From assembly GCA_037481695.1 (NCBI GenBank), contig JBBFLE010000006.1, positions 62,001 through 126,000 of the forward strand: a stretch of 64,000 nt of DNA. Direction: 5' to 3'. Position 1 is the first letter of the stretch; the number at the start of each line of letters is the position of its first letter. A program made the position numbers and the translations under genes. The notes under the pieces are model-generated. The model ran no database searches and was not told where the DNA came from. It worked only from the letters and a program-made list of their open reading frames with translations. Of the stretch, positions 53,538-62,606 are shown one piece after another. This DNA comes from a bacterium (GTDB taxonomy: Bacteria; Desulfobacterota; Desulfocorpusculales; Desulfocorpusculum).

Positions 53538-55058
53538 TCACGCCTGGGCCTGGAACACGGTATCGAATTCCTTAAGAGCGGCCTCTATCTTCTTGTCCAG
53601 CTCTTCGTCTATGACCCATTTGGCCTTGAGGCTGGAGAAGATGTCCTTGTATTTGGTCTCCAGGAACTCGAACAGCTCCTTCTCGTAACGTTGCACTGCC
53701 TCCACCGGGTACTTGTCCAGGAACCCCCTGGTGCCGGCGTAGATAATGAGGATCTGCTTTTCAGCCGGCATGGGCTGATATTGGGGCTGTTTGAGCACCT
53801 CGACCAACCTCATACCCCTGTTGAGCTGGGCCTGGGTGGCCTTGTCCAGCTCGCTTCCGAACTGGGCGAAGGCCTCCAGTTCCCTGTACTGGGCCAGATC
53901 GAGCCTCAGACTTCCGGCCACCTGTCTCATGGCCTTAACCTGGGCGCTTCCACCCACCCGAGAGACCGAAAGGCCTACATTGACGGCAGGCCTCACGCCC
54001 GAGAAGAAAAGACCAGGCTCCAGGTAGATCTGCCCGTCGGTGATGGAGATCACGTTGGTGGGAATGTATGCGGATACGTCCCCCTGCTGGGTCTCTATGA
54101 TGGGCAGAGCTGTGAGGCTGCCCCCTCCCAGCTCGTCGTTGAGTTTTGCAGCCCTCTCCAGCAGCCTGGAGTGGTTGTAGAAGATGTCCCCCGGGTAAGC
54201 TTCCCTTCCAGGAGGTCTTCGCAAGAGCAAAGACACCTGCCTGTACGCCTGGGCCTGCTTGGACAAATCGTCATAGATTATCAAGGCGTGGCGTCCCGAG
54301 TCTCTGTAATACTCGCCCATGGCGCAACCCGCATAGGGGGCTATGAACTGAAGTGTGGCCGGGTCGCTTGCGCAGGCAGCCACCACCACGGTGTAATCCA
54401 TGGCCCCATAACGTCTCAGGGCTTCCACCACCTGGGCCACAGTGGACTTCTTTTGGCCCACGGCCACGTAAATGCAAAGCACCCCCGAGTCCTTCTGGTT
54501 GATGATGGCATCCACGGCCATGGCGGTCTTGCCTATCTGCCTGTCCCCAATGATCAACTCCCTCTGTCCGCGCCCAATGGGAGTCATGGCATCCACGGCC
54601 TTGTAACCGGTGTACATAGGCTCCTTCACAGGCTGGCGGGCCACCACCCCTGGTGCTATCATCTCGATACGTCTGAACTCCTTGGCGTCCACCGGCCCCT
54701 TGCCGTCCAAGGGATTCCCCACCGGATCTACAACTCGGCCTATTACAGCATCACCCACGGGCACCTGGGCGATGCGACCGGTGCGCTTCACCAGATCCCC
54801 CTCTTTGATCTCCTTGTCGTCTCCGAGTATTGCCACACCAACATTGTCCTCCTCCAGGTTGAGGGCCATGCCCAACACCCCGTTGGGGAACTCCAGAAGC
54901 TCCATGGACATGACATTTTCCACGCCATAAACCCGGGCTATACCGTCACCCACAGACAGCACCACACCCGTTTCGCTCATCTCTATCTTCTTGTCATAGT
55001 CCTTTATCTGCGCCCGGATTATTTCGCTGATCTCTTCTGCCTTGATCTGCATGGCCAT
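53538..55058 (-). CDS. atpA: F1 ATP synthase alpha subunit
   Basis: 506 aa. Walker [16 protein letters not shown], the arginine-finger region [20 protein letters not shown] 55058 follows GGGGTGATCC; a second ATG two codons later is possible. Non-catalytic nucleotide-binding subunit, full length. Confidence 0.98.
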   Translation of the reverse strand: MAMQIKAEEISEIIRAQIKDYDKKIEMSETGVVLSVGDGIARVYGVENVMSMELLEFPNGVLGMALNLEEDNVGVAILGDDKEIKEGDLVKRTGRIAQVPVGDAVIGRVVDPVGNPLDGKGPVDAKEFRRIEMIAPGVVARQPVKEPMYTGYKAVDAMTPIGRGQRELIIGDRQIGKTAMAVDAIINQKDSGVLCIYVAVGQKKSTVAQVVEALRRYGAMDYTVVVAACASDPATLQFIAPYAGCAMGEYYRDSGRHALIIYDDLSKQAQAYRQVSLLLRRPPGREAYPGDIFYNHSRLLERAAKLNDELGGGSLTALPIIETQQGDVSAYIPTNVISITDGQIYLEPGLFFSGVRPAVNVGLSVSRVGGSAQVKAMRQVAGSLRLDLAQYRELEAFAQFGSELDKATQAQLNRGMRLVEVLKQPQYQPMPAEKQILIIYAGTRGFLDKYPVEAVQRYEKELFEFLETKYKDIFSSLKAKWVIDEELDKKIEAALKEFDTVFQAQA

Positions 55059-55061
55059 GGA

Positions 55062-55601
55062 TCACCCCTTCAAAAGTATTTCTTTAAGGCCCGCCAACTG
55101 TGTGCGGACACTGCCGTCATAAACCGTATCGCCTATCTGTGTGACCAGTCCGCCTATGAGTTCGGGATCTTGCCATACCTGCAGGAAAACCTGCTTTCCT
55201 GTAATGGCTTCCAGCCTCTCCTTGAGTTCCTTTAGGATGGATTCATCAAGGGGAACCGCGCTGGCTACCTTGGCCGTGATTCTGCCGGCCAATTCATCGG
55301 CCAGCATCTGGTAGCAGCGCACTATGTCCTTGAAGGAGCCAATCCTCCTCTTATCCACCAGGAGAAGGAGGAAATTCCTCACCACCTGGGAGAAGTTCAA
55401 CCTCTGATATATGGCGCTCAGCAGCCCTTTTTTGTCTTCTCTCTCGTAGATGGGATTCACCATGACGGCTTTCAATTCTGGGCTGGCCTCCAGCAATTCC
55501 TGGAAAGCCTTGAGCTCCTGTCCATACTGCTCATATTTCCCGTCTTCTTGTCCTATCTGAATGAGCGCCCTGGCGTAGCGTTTCGCTATTATCTCGTTCA
55601 T
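55062..55601 (-). CDS. atpH: ATP synthase delta subunit
   Basis: 179 aa. It starts with MNEIIAKRYARALIQIGQE and ends with ELIGGLVTQIGDTVYDGSVR, both delta signatures. It connects F1 to the peripheral stalk. Its ATG overlaps the b-subunit stop by 1 nt. Confidence 0.95.
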   Translation of the reverse strand: MNEIIAKRYARALIQIGQEDGKYEQYGQELKAFQELLEASPELKAVMVNPIYEREDKKGLLSAIYQRLNFSQVVRNFLLLLVDKRRIGSFKDIVRCYQMLADELAGRITAKVASAVPLDESILKELKERLEAITGKQVFLQVWQDPELIGGLVTQIGDTVYDGSVRTQLAGLKEILLKG

Positions 55602-56176
55602 CAGGCCGTTTTCCCCACGCTTTGCAAGTACTGTTGGATCAATCTTTCATGGTCCTTGGGATCGATGCGCTCCTTGAGAAGCGCTTCAGCTATGCGTGCC
55701 GCCAGCTCTACCGCCTCCTTGCGCAGCACGGATTGGGCCTTTTTGAATTCCTGCTCAGCGGTCAACTCGGCTTGCTTTCGGATCTTGTCCGCCTCTTTTC
55801 TGGCATTGGCCAGGATACGTTCCTTTTCCACCCGTCCCTGCTCCAGGAGCATACCCTTGAGCTCTTCCATCTCTTTTTGGGCTTGGGTCAGTTTTTTCTC
55901 CATCTCCTTGAAACGGGCCTCGGCTTCAGCCTTGGCGCGCTGGGCTTCCTCTAAGGCCTCTTTCACACCCTGCTGCCTTTGGTTGAGGAAATTGCGCACG
56001 GGCTTGCGCAGAAAATAATACAGAAGCCCGGCCAGAAGCAGAAAGTTCACCAGCCTCATGGCCAAGGTGAAACCGCTTTCCAGTTCCACCTCATGAGCTC
56101 CCCCAGAGGCAAGGGCCCAGGCCGGAAGCATCCAAGCCAGGATGATCAAAGAGTTCTTCATTATCCTGCCCTTCAT
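55601..56176 (-). CDS. atpF: ATP synthase subunit b
   Basis: 191 aa. The start ATG 56176 overlaps the b' stop (ATGA) and has GGAGGG upstream; ATG 56161 is an alternative. A signal-like N-terminus is followed by one membrane helix (LVNFLLLAGLLYYFL) and a long charged coiled coil, the stator stalk. It differs from b' in having an extra N-terminal hydrophobic segment. Confidence 0.93.
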   Translation of the reverse strand: MKGRIMKNSLIILAWMLPAWALASGGAHEVELESGFTLAMRLVNFLLLAGLLYYFLRKPVRNFLNQRQQGVKEALEEAQRAKAEAEARFKEMEKKLTQAQKEMEELKGMLLEQGRVEKERILANARKEADKIRKQAELTAEQEFKKAQSVLRKEAVELAARIAEALLKERIDPKDHERLIQQYLQSVGKTA

Positions 56177-56607
56177 CTCAGAGCCCTCCCCAGGATCTTC
56201 TGGGCCATCTCCAGGCCGAGGGAATCTGCCTGGGCCTGAAGGGCCTGCCTTGCCCGATGGAGCTCCTGTTCCAGGCTCTTTCTGGCCTCTTCCACCGAGC
56301 GGGCGGCCTCGGAGCGGGCCTGTTCGAGCATCTTGCGCTCGGCCTCTATACCCTCGGCCTTGAGCTTCTCTTTTTCAGCAGCAGCTGCGCTCTTGGCCTT
56401 CTGGAGCTCTGCCTGATACTGCTCCCACTGCCTGGAGGTGCGCTCCTGAAGCTCCCGCACAGAGCGCTCGGAGTCCTCCACGCGCCGTCGGCGTTCGTCC
56501 AGAATTCCCAAGATCGGCTTGTACAAGAATTTGTTCAGGAGAAACAAGAGGACCAAAAAATTGGCCATCTGGATGAGGAGCGTGTAATCGAGCTGGATCA
56601 CGGCCAC
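56173..56607 (-). CDS. atpF': ATP synthase subunit b'
   Basis: 144 aa. One membrane helix (LLIQMANFLVLLFLLNKFLY), then a coiled coil (SERSVRELQERTSRQWEQY). With the b gene after it, the stator would be a b/b' heterodimer. It is the first gene of the operon, with GGAGGTG upstream. The a and c subunit genes are not in the window. Confidence 0.93.
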   Translation of the reverse strand: MAVIQLDYTLLIQMANFLVLLFLLNKFLYKPILGILDERRRRVEDSERSVRELQERTSRQWEQYQAELQKAKSAAAAEKEKLKAEGIEAERKMLEQARSEAARSVEEARKSLEQELHRARQALQAQADSLGLEMAQKILGRALR

Positions 56608-56635
56608 CTCCGCATCAGCCAGGATGTTTATTGCA

Positions 56636-56662
56636 GGATTGGGGGTTGAGAACCCCCGATCC
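56636..56662 (-). promoter_or_regulatory. Leader hairpin before atpF'
   Basis: The arms GGATTGGGGGTT (56636-56647) and AACCCCCGATCC (56651-56662) pair nearly perfectly around a 3-nt loop, with one T-G position. It sits in the 5' leader, about 30 nt before the atpF' start. It may stabilise the mRNA or act in regulation; it is not followed by a T-run. Confidence 0.55.
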
Positions 56663-56724
56663 TAGCCCTCTCCCGAAAGGAACAGGAAATTCGCAACTTA
56701 CACGGCCGCCTCGCGAGCTTTGCT

Positions 56725-56753
56725 CTTTTATCAAAATTCCCCGGCAGTGTCAA
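56725..56753 (-). promoter_or_regulatory. Promoter of the ATP synthase operon
   Basis: On the minus strand: TTGACA (56748-56753), a 17-nt spacer, TAAAAG (56725-56730). The -35 is consensus. The leader would be about 110 nt and contain the hairpin at 56636-56662. Confidence 0.6.
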
Positions 56754-56908
56754 GTGTGTTGATCAGAGCCTGGAAAAACAACCTGCGGGGGGAATCTGCC
56801 CAGAGAAAAAGTCCCGTTCCGACAATGGGTTGTGTAAGATGCAGGTGCTTGTTTGTTAAAGACCATGCCGGATCTGCCAAACGGTTTGCATGCCCGAGCA
56901 CGCCCATA

Positions 56909-57331
56909 TCACCGTGAATTTATCTCCAAGGCATTGAAAAAGTATGCGATCTCCACTTGAGCGTTCTCGGGGGAGTCAGAGCCGTGCACTATGTTTTGCT
57001 CCACGTTGTCTGCGTACTGCCTTCTTATGGTTCCTGGCTCAGCCTCTTTGGGATTTGTGGCCCCCATTATTCTTCTGGTCTTGGCTATGGCATCATCTCC
57101 TTCCAGGACCATCACCACCGCAGGCCCCGAACTCATGAAATCCGTAAGGCTATCAAAAAAAGGCTTTTCCTTGTGCACAGCGTAAAAACCCTGGGCCTGG
57201 GCCTTTGTCATTCTAAGCATCTTGAGGGCCACAACCCTGAGCCCCTCCTTTTCAAACCTTCCTATGACTTCCCCTATGAGGTTCTTGCCCACCCCGTCCG
57301 GCTTTACTATGGAAAGCGTCCGCTCCAACAT
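56909..57331 (-). CDS. ndk: Nucleoside diphosphate kinase
   Basis: 140 aa. [20 protein letters not shown] at the start, [18 protein letters not shown] and the active-site His in [12 protein letters not shown]. It transfers phosphate between nucleotides in the cytosol. Full length, 66 nt after the HMGL-type gene on the same strand. Confidence 0.97.
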   Translation of the reverse strand: MLERTLSIVKPDGVGKNLIGEVIGRFEKEGLRVVALKMLRMTKAQAQGFYAVHKEKPFFDSLTDFMSSGPAVVMVLEGDDAIAKTRRIMGATNPKEAEPGTIRRQYADNVEQNIVHGSDSPENAQVEIAYFFNALEINSR

Positions 57332-57397
57332 CTCTTGCCCGACCTCCTTTTTTGAGATTTACTGAGCAGCCTTGGCCATCCCTTGATCCCCTAGAGC

Positions 57398-59236
57398 TTA
57401 CCTTCCGTTTTTGCCATCTGCCTCCACCATCTTGGCCAGTTCGTCAAATTTCATGTCAGCAGCCAGTATCCCTACGATCTCGTCCTGCTCGTTGCGGATA
57501 GGGGCCGAAACCGTGACCGCCAGCTGGTGGGTGAAACGGGATACATAGAAATCTGTGACGTGGCTCTTGCCATCCCTCAGAGGTCCTATGAACCAGGGCC
57601 TGTCCGAGTAATCCTCTTCTATGACCACCGGGGGATACTTGGCCCTGTCCACTATTTGAGTTATGAGCTTGGTGGTTATTCTGCCTTCCATGTTGGTCAC
57701 ATAAACCCATTGAATAAATGGGTTCTCTTCGGCCATTTGCTCCATGAGTGGCTCTTGCTGGGCAGGGTCCATGGAGCGCATCTGGGGCTTTTCGGCCAGT
57801 TCCTCTATGAGGTGCACTGCCACCTCGGCGGCCTTTTGTTTGAGTAGCTGCAGATCGCTCACAAAATACTCGGGCAGGTATTTCTTGGCCAACCTTCTCA
57901 TCTCGTCTGAACCTATGGCCGTGGTGCGACCTTCCTCGTATTGACGCATTATAGCCTTGTGGATCTTGGCCACGCCCGGATGGCGTTTGTCCACCATGCG
58001 CGCACCTGTGAGCCCAAGGTGGGTGTTTATCCAGTGCACCACTCCGGCTATGCCTGACTTGTCCGTGATGATGACGCTCAGTGGCCTGTGAAGGAACTTA
58101 TCGGTGTTAAAAATCGAATATATCTCAGGATTCTTCAGTATGCCGTCCACGTGTACCCCCGCGGAGGTGGCATTGAACTCCGAGCCTGCAAACGGGTAAT
58201 TGGGAGGAAGTCTGTGGCCTATTTCCTTTTCCATGTACTCGGCTATCTCGGTGATGACCGTGGTGTCCATGCCGTCGTGCTGACCCCGAAGAGAGATATA
58301 CTCGATTACCAGAGCCTCCACCGGGGTGTTGCCTGTTCTCTCCCCCAGACCCAAGAGAGCACCATTGGCAGCACTGCAACCATAAAGCCATGCGGTGGTC
58401 GCGTTTATGAGAGCCTTGTGAAAATCGTTGTGGCCGTGCCATTCCAGAAGCCGACCAGGGACTCCAGCATCGTCTATCATGGCCCTCACCAGCTTGTCTA
58501 CTGCCCTGGGAAGGGCTGCACCGGGATAAGTCACTCCCAGACCCAGGGTGTCGCACAACCTTATCTTTATGTCTATGCCGCTTTCCTCCCTGAGCTTCAT
58601 GAGTTCTTTGGCCAGAGGCACGCAAAAACCATAGATGTCCGCCCTGGTCACGTCCTCGAAGTGGCACCTGGGAATGATGCCATGGTTCAGGGCAGCCTTT
58701 GCCAGGGATAGGTATTCCTCAAAGGCTCTTCTTCGGTTCCAACCCAGCTTCAGGAAGATGTGGTAATCGGAAATGGACATGAGCATGCCCGTCTCTTTGA
58801 GACCCATCTCCTTGACCAGTCTCAGATCCTCCCTGTTGGCCCTGACCCAGGCTGTTATCTGCGGGAATCTGAAATCCTTGGCCAGACACCTCTCCACTGC
58901 CTCCCTGTCCTTGGGGCTGTAAAGGAAAAACTCGCACTGACGTATGACCCCGTCGCGGCCTCCCAGCCTGTGGAGCATCACGTAAAGGTCTTCTATCTGT
59001 TTGGGGGTGAAGGGGGGGCGTGCCTGCTGGCCGTCCCTGAAGGTGGTATCAGTTATGTACATGGCAGGGGGCGGATTTATGGGGATGATCTTCTGGTCAA
59101 AATCGATCCTGGGGATCTCATCCACCGGGAAGACCCCCCTTAAGAGATTGGGCTCCCCCACATCCCTGAGATCAGGTTCTTCAAACTTGGAGAGCTCATG
59201 ATAAAGAATTCTTTTTTCCCTATCCCACTTGGCCAT
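57398..59236 (-). CDS. HMGL-family enzyme (Re-citrate synthase-like) fused to a Cache domain
   Basis: 612 aa from ATG 59236, with a near-perfect AAAGGAGGTG site. An N-terminal arm of about 60 residues precedes a TIM-barrel of the isopropylmalate/homocitrate synthase superfamily: TDTTFRDGQQARPP, RCHFEDVTRADIYGF, LEWHGHNDFHK. The motif DGQQARPP and the length of the barrel match my recollection of Re-citrate synthases of anaerobes. The region about 500-605 is a Cache-type sensor fold (WVYVTNMEGRI, DYSDRPWFIGPLRDGK, VTDFYVSRFTHQLAVTVSA), with no membrane helix, so it should sense a cytosolic ligand. Substrate is unproven; homocitrate or citramalate synthesis are alternatives. Confidence 0.8.
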   Translation of the reverse strand: MAKWDREKRILYHELSKFEEPDLRDVGEPNLLRGVFPVDEIPRIDFDQKIIPINPPPAMYITDTTFRDGQQARPPFTPKQIEDLYVMLHRLGGRDGVIRQCEFFLYSPKDREAVERCLAKDFRFPQITAWVRANREDLRLVKEMGLKETGMLMSISDYHIFLKLGWNRRRAFEEYLSLAKAALNHGIIPRCHFEDVTRADIYGFCVPLAKELMKLREESGIDIKIRLCDTLGLGVTYPGAALPRAVDKLVRAMIDDAGVPGRLLEWHGHNDFHKALINATTAWLYGCSAANGALLGLGERTGNTPVEALVIEYISLRGQHDGMDTTVITEIAEYMEKEIGHRLPPNYPFAGSEFNATSAGVHVDGILKNPEIYSIFNTDKFLHRPLSVIITDKSGIAGVVHWINTHLGLTGARMVDKRHPGVAKIHKAIMRQYEEGRTTAIGSDEMRRLAKKYLPEYFVSDLQLLKQKAAEVAVHLIEELAEKPQMRSMDPAQQEPLMEQMAEENPFIQWVYVTNMEGRITTKLITQIVDRAKYPPVVIEEDYSDRPWFIGPLRDGKSHVTDFYVSRFTHQLAVTVSAPIRNEQDEIVGILAADMKFDELAKMVEADGKNGR

Positions 59237-59326
59237 CCCACACCTCCTTTGGATGGTCAAAAATTCTCTGGACTCCCTCTGGGGGCTGTCCAACCCGGCG
59301 GTTCTGAAACCGGCAGGAAATTCTAC

Positions 59327-61120
59327 TTACTTATGCCTGACTTGTATCCAGAGCTCTTCCAATTGCCTGGGGTCCACCTGGGCCGGGGCCTCTGTGAGAA
59401 GACATGATCCCCGCTGGGTCTTGGGAAAAGCAATCACATCCCTGATGGTAGCTGCTCTTGCCATCAACATGATGAGCCGGTCCAGGCCAAAGGCTATCCC
59501 ACCATGGGGAGGAGCCCCGTACGCCAGGGCCTCCAGCAAAAACCTGAACTTCTCCTGGGCCTCCTCTTCAGGGATGGACAGTGCCTTGAAGAGGGACATC
59601 TGCAGATCCAGTCTATGGTTACGAATGCTGCCTCCGCCTATCTCGTTCCCATTCAAGACCAGGTCATAGGCCCGGGCCCTCACAACAGCCGGATCCGTTT
59701 CCAAGAGATGCAGATCCTCTGGATGGGCGGCCGTGAATGGATGATGTACGGCCACGAACCTGCCTTGCAGGCTGTCATATTCCAGAAGCGGGAACTCTGT
59801 GATCCAGACTAACCTGAACTCCTCCTCTTTTACCAGCCCCAGCTTTCTTGCGAAGTGACTTCTCAAGATGTCCAGGGTGGGATTGACCATGGAGGGATCC
59901 CCTGCCACAAACAAAATCAGATCACCAGGCTCCAAGCCCGCCAGATGGGCCACCTGTTGTTGTTCGGCAGGGCTTAAAGCCTTGGCCACAGGCCCCTGCC
60001 ATCCCTCTGGAAGAAGTTTCACCCAAGCCACACCTTTGGCTCCGGTTTGCACCTGATAGTGCAGCTTGAGGTTCTCCTCTCCTTGCATTCTATCCAGTTC
60101 GGCCCTGGGCAAGGCCGCCATGCCCTTGAGAGGAAGGGCCTTGACAATCCCGCCCTCTTCGATGGCCTGGGAAAAGAGCCTAAAGTTGCTGGTGCGAAAT
60201 ACCCCCGTCAGATCAACAAGCTCCAGTCCATATCTGATATCGGGCTTGTCCGTGCCGAATCGGGCCATGGCTTCGCGGTAAGTCAACCTTGGGAAAGGTG
60301 TTTCCAACTCTATGCCCAGGGTGTTTTTGAAAACAGCAGCCACCATCCCCTCGGCCAGCTCCTGCACTGCAAGTTCGTCCACAAAGGACATCTCCAGATC
60401 TATCTGGGTAAACTCTGGCTGCCTGTCCTTTCTCAGGTCTTCGTCCCTGAAGCACTTTACTATCTGGTAATAGCGGTCAAAACCTGCCACCATCAAAAGC
60501 TGCTTGAACAATTGAGGAGACTGGGGAAGGGCGTAGAAACGCCCAGGCTGCAGACGGCTGGGCACCAGGAAATCCCTGGCTCCCTCGGGGGTGCTGCGGG
60601 TAAGAAAAGGGGTTTCCACTTCCAGGAATCCCTCTTGATCCAGAAAATTCCTTACCGTCTGCACGGCTTTGTGCCTCAAGAGAAAATGGGAAAACATCCT
60701 GGGCCTTCTCAGATCCAGATACCTGTAGCGAAGCCTCACATTTTCGGCCACATCTGCCTCGTCCTCTATGGGAAAAGGTGGAGGCAGCGATTCGTTGAGC
60801 ACCCAAAGTTTCTCTACCTCTATCTCCACTGTACCTGTGGGTATCTTGGGGTTTTCGGTCTCAGGAGGTCTCTTGCGCACCTGCCCTTCCAATTCCACCA
60901 CGAACTCGCTTCTTACCCCTTGTGACGCAGCATGGGCCTCCCAGGAGGTCTCGGCGCTTATGACCACCTGGACTATTCCTGTGCGGTCCCTGAGGTCTAT
61001 GAAAATCACTCCTCCCAGATCCCTGACGGTCTGGACCCAACCGGCCAGGCGAACCCTTGTGCCTATATGTTCTTCTCTTATCTCACCGCAGTGGTGCGTC
61101 CTGCAGTAGAGCTCTGCCAC
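59327..61120 (-). CDS. aspS: Aspartyl-tRNA synthetase
   Basis: 597 aa, bacterial type with an N-terminal OB anticodon domain (GWVQTVRDLGGVIFIDLRD), class II core (FRDEDLRKDRQPEFTQIDLE), a GAD insertion domain and the motif 3 GIAFGLDRLIMLMA. It charges tRNA-Asp; whether it also charges tRNA-Asn cannot be read from this. It starts 3 nt after the hisS stop, so the two are co-transcribed. Confidence 0.97.
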   Translation of the reverse strand: MAELYCRTHHCGEIREEHIGTRVRLAGWVQTVRDLGGVIFIDLRDRTGIVQVVISAETSWEAHAASQGVRSEFVVELEGQVRKRPPETENPKIPTGTVEIEVEKLWVLNESLPPPFPIEDEADVAENVRLRYRYLDLRRPRMFSHFLLRHKAVQTVRNFLDQEGFLEVETPFLTRSTPEGARDFLVPSRLQPGRFYALPQSPQLFKQLLMVAGFDRYYQIVKCFRDEDLRKDRQPEFTQIDLEMSFVDELAVQELAEGMVAAVFKNTLGIELETPFPRLTYREAMARFGTDKPDIRYGLELVDLTGVFRTSNFRLFSQAIEEGGIVKALPLKGMAALPRAELDRMQGEENLKLHYQVQTGAKGVAWVKLLPEGWQGPVAKALSPAEQQQVAHLAGLEPGDLILFVAGDPSMVNPTLDILRSHFARKLGLVKEEEFRLVWITEFPLLEYDSLQGRFVAVHHPFTAAHPEDLHLLETDPAVVRARAYDLVLNGNEIGGGSIRNHRLDLQMSLFKALSIPEEEAQEKFRFLLEALAYGAPPHGGIAFGLDRLIMLMARAATIRDVIAFPKTQRGSCLLTEAPAQVDPRQLEELWIQVRHK

Positions 61121-61123
61121 CCC

Positions 61124-62419
61124 TCACCCCCTGTCATCCAGAATACCGGGCCTTTGCTTCCATTTTGCCAGAACATTTCTTAGATCTACCAGATCCACCT
61201 CTGCCTGGAGAGCCTTTACCATGTCCCTCAAGGGTGCCTTCCCAGATGCCAGTTCCTTTTCCCCCAGGATGAGGACCCTCCTTGCTCCCAACTTGTCCGC
61301 CCGCCTGAGCTGGGCCTTGAGGCTGCCTCCCCTGAAGTCCATCTCAGCCCTGAGCCCCAGGCTTCTGGCCTGCTCCACCCACAAGAAAGCCTCTCTGGAG
61401 GCCTTTTCTCCCAGGGCCGCCACGAATAGCTCCAGAGGCTGTTGCTCCAAGGCTCCTTTTTGTTCAAGAATCCACACCAGGCGTTCCACTCCCACGGCAA
61501 ATCCTATGCCAGGCAAGTCGGGCCCGCCCAGCTCCTGGATCAGCCCATCGTAACGCCCTCCGCCGCAAACCGCGTTTTGGGCCCCCAAGGCTCCGCTTAA
61601 GACTTCGAAGGTGGTTCTCCTGTAATAATCCAAGCCCCGCACAATGAAGGGATTCATGGAAAAGGGAACGCCCAAGAGGCTCAGGTGCTCCTTGACAGTT
61701 TCCAGGTGCTCCATACAGAGCTGGCAAAGCCCATCCAGGATACTCGGAGCGCCCTCTAGGGCTTCCCTGCATCCCTGTGCTTTGCAGTCGTAAATTCTCA
61801 AGGGATTCACCGAAAGACGTCTGTTACAGTCAGGGCAAAGAGAATCCTTGCGCCCTTCCAGGTATGCCACGACTCTGTTTCTAAAGGCCGGCCTGCACTC
61901 AGGGCAGCCCAGGGAGTTTATTTGGAAATCCAATTCCTCCAGGTCCAGCTCCTGGAAAAAGCACCTCAATGCTGCCAGCAGTTCTGCGTCTGTTCTGGGA
62001 TCAGAGGAACCCAGAACCTCGGCGTCGATCTGGTGAAACTGGCGGTACCTTCCCTTTTGAGGCCTTTCATAGCGAAACATGGGGCCCATAAAATACAATT
62101 TTTGAACAGGCTCGCTCTGGTAAAGTCCATGCTCTATGTAAGCCCTTAGTATCCCAGCCGTGGCCTCTGGCCTAAGGGTAAGGGAGATTCCGCTTCGATC
62201 CTGAAAGCTGTACATCTCTTTTTCTACGATGTCAGTTGACTCCCCTATGCTTCTGGCAAAGAGCTCTGTACGCTCCAGCACTGGCACCCTGATTTCCTTA
62301 AACCCGTAGCGCTCCAGCACTTCCCGGGCTGTTGCCTCCACCCGCTGCCAAAGCCCAATCTCCTGGCCCAGCACATCCTTGAAGCCCCTGACGGCCTGAA
62401 TGGGACTGCGAGCTGCCAT
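61124..62419 (-). CDS. hisS: Histidyl-tRNA synthetase
   Basis: 431 aa from ATG 62419, with GGGGGTC upstream; the longer frame to 62551 would begin before the predicted transcription start. Class II motifs: MFRYERPQKGRYRQFHQIDAE (motif 2), GLDYYRRTTFEV (His A) and GGGRYDGL. The C-terminal anticodon-binding domain is complete. Confidence 0.97.
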   Translation of the reverse strand: MAARSPIQAVRGFKDVLGQEIGLWQRVEATAREVLERYGFKEIRVPVLERTELFARSIGESTDIVEKEMYSFQDRSGISLTLRPEATAGILRAYIEHGLYQSEPVQKLYFMGPMFRYERPQKGRYRQFHQIDAEVLGSSDPRTDAELLAALRCFFQELDLEELDFQINSLGCPECRPAFRNRVVAYLEGRKDSLCPDCNRRLSVNPLRIYDCKAQGCREALEGAPSILDGLCQLCMEHLETVKEHLSLLGVPFSMNPFIVRGLDYYRRTTFEVLSGALGAQNAVCGGGRYDGLIQELGGPDLPGIGFAVGVERLVWILEQKGALEQQPLELFVAALGEKASREAFLWVEQARSLGLRAEMDFRGGSLKAQLRRADKLGARRVLILGEKELASGKAPLRDMVKALQAEVDLVDLRNVLAKWKQRPGILDDRG

Positions 62420-62442
62420 CTTTGACCCCCACAAAAAAGAAA

Positions 62443-62472
62443 AATATAAAACACCCCTCATCCAGTCGTCAA
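62443..62472 (-). promoter_or_regulatory. Promoter of hisS-aspS
   Basis: On the minus strand: TTGACG (62467-62472), an 18-nt spacer, TATATT (62443-62448). Five of six matches in each box. The start is expected near 62436, 17 nt before the ATG. Confidence 0.6.
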
Positions 62473-62544
62473 TCATGCGGTGTGCTCGGAAAAAACATTG
62501 ACCCGCTTGGCAGCTCTGGGAAGGCCTTGGGAAGACTTGGTTTC

Positions 62545-62573
62545 TTGACACCTTTGCCTGTCCGGGCTAGATT
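62545..62573 (+). promoter_or_regulatory. Promoter of larC
   Basis: TTGACA (62545-62550), a 17-nt spacer and TAGATT (62568-62573). It is divergent from the hisS promoter, and about 27 nt separate the predicted start from the larC TTG. Confidence 0.6.
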
Positions 62574-62606
62574 AGGCCAGCCTTGAAAACCTTGGAGAGG
62601 GGCACC

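Larger units (their letters stand above)
56608..56908. other. Intergenic region carrying atp promoter and leader
   Basis: This lies between ndk (ending at 56909) and the atp operon. It holds a promoter (56725-56753) and a leader hairpin (56636-56662). No gene or clear ndk terminator was seen. Confidence 0.6.

Noticed and set aside
53406-55235. 609-codon plus-strand frame opposite atpA
   Set aside because: It is fully antisense to conserved atp genes; long antisense frames are expected at this G+C content.
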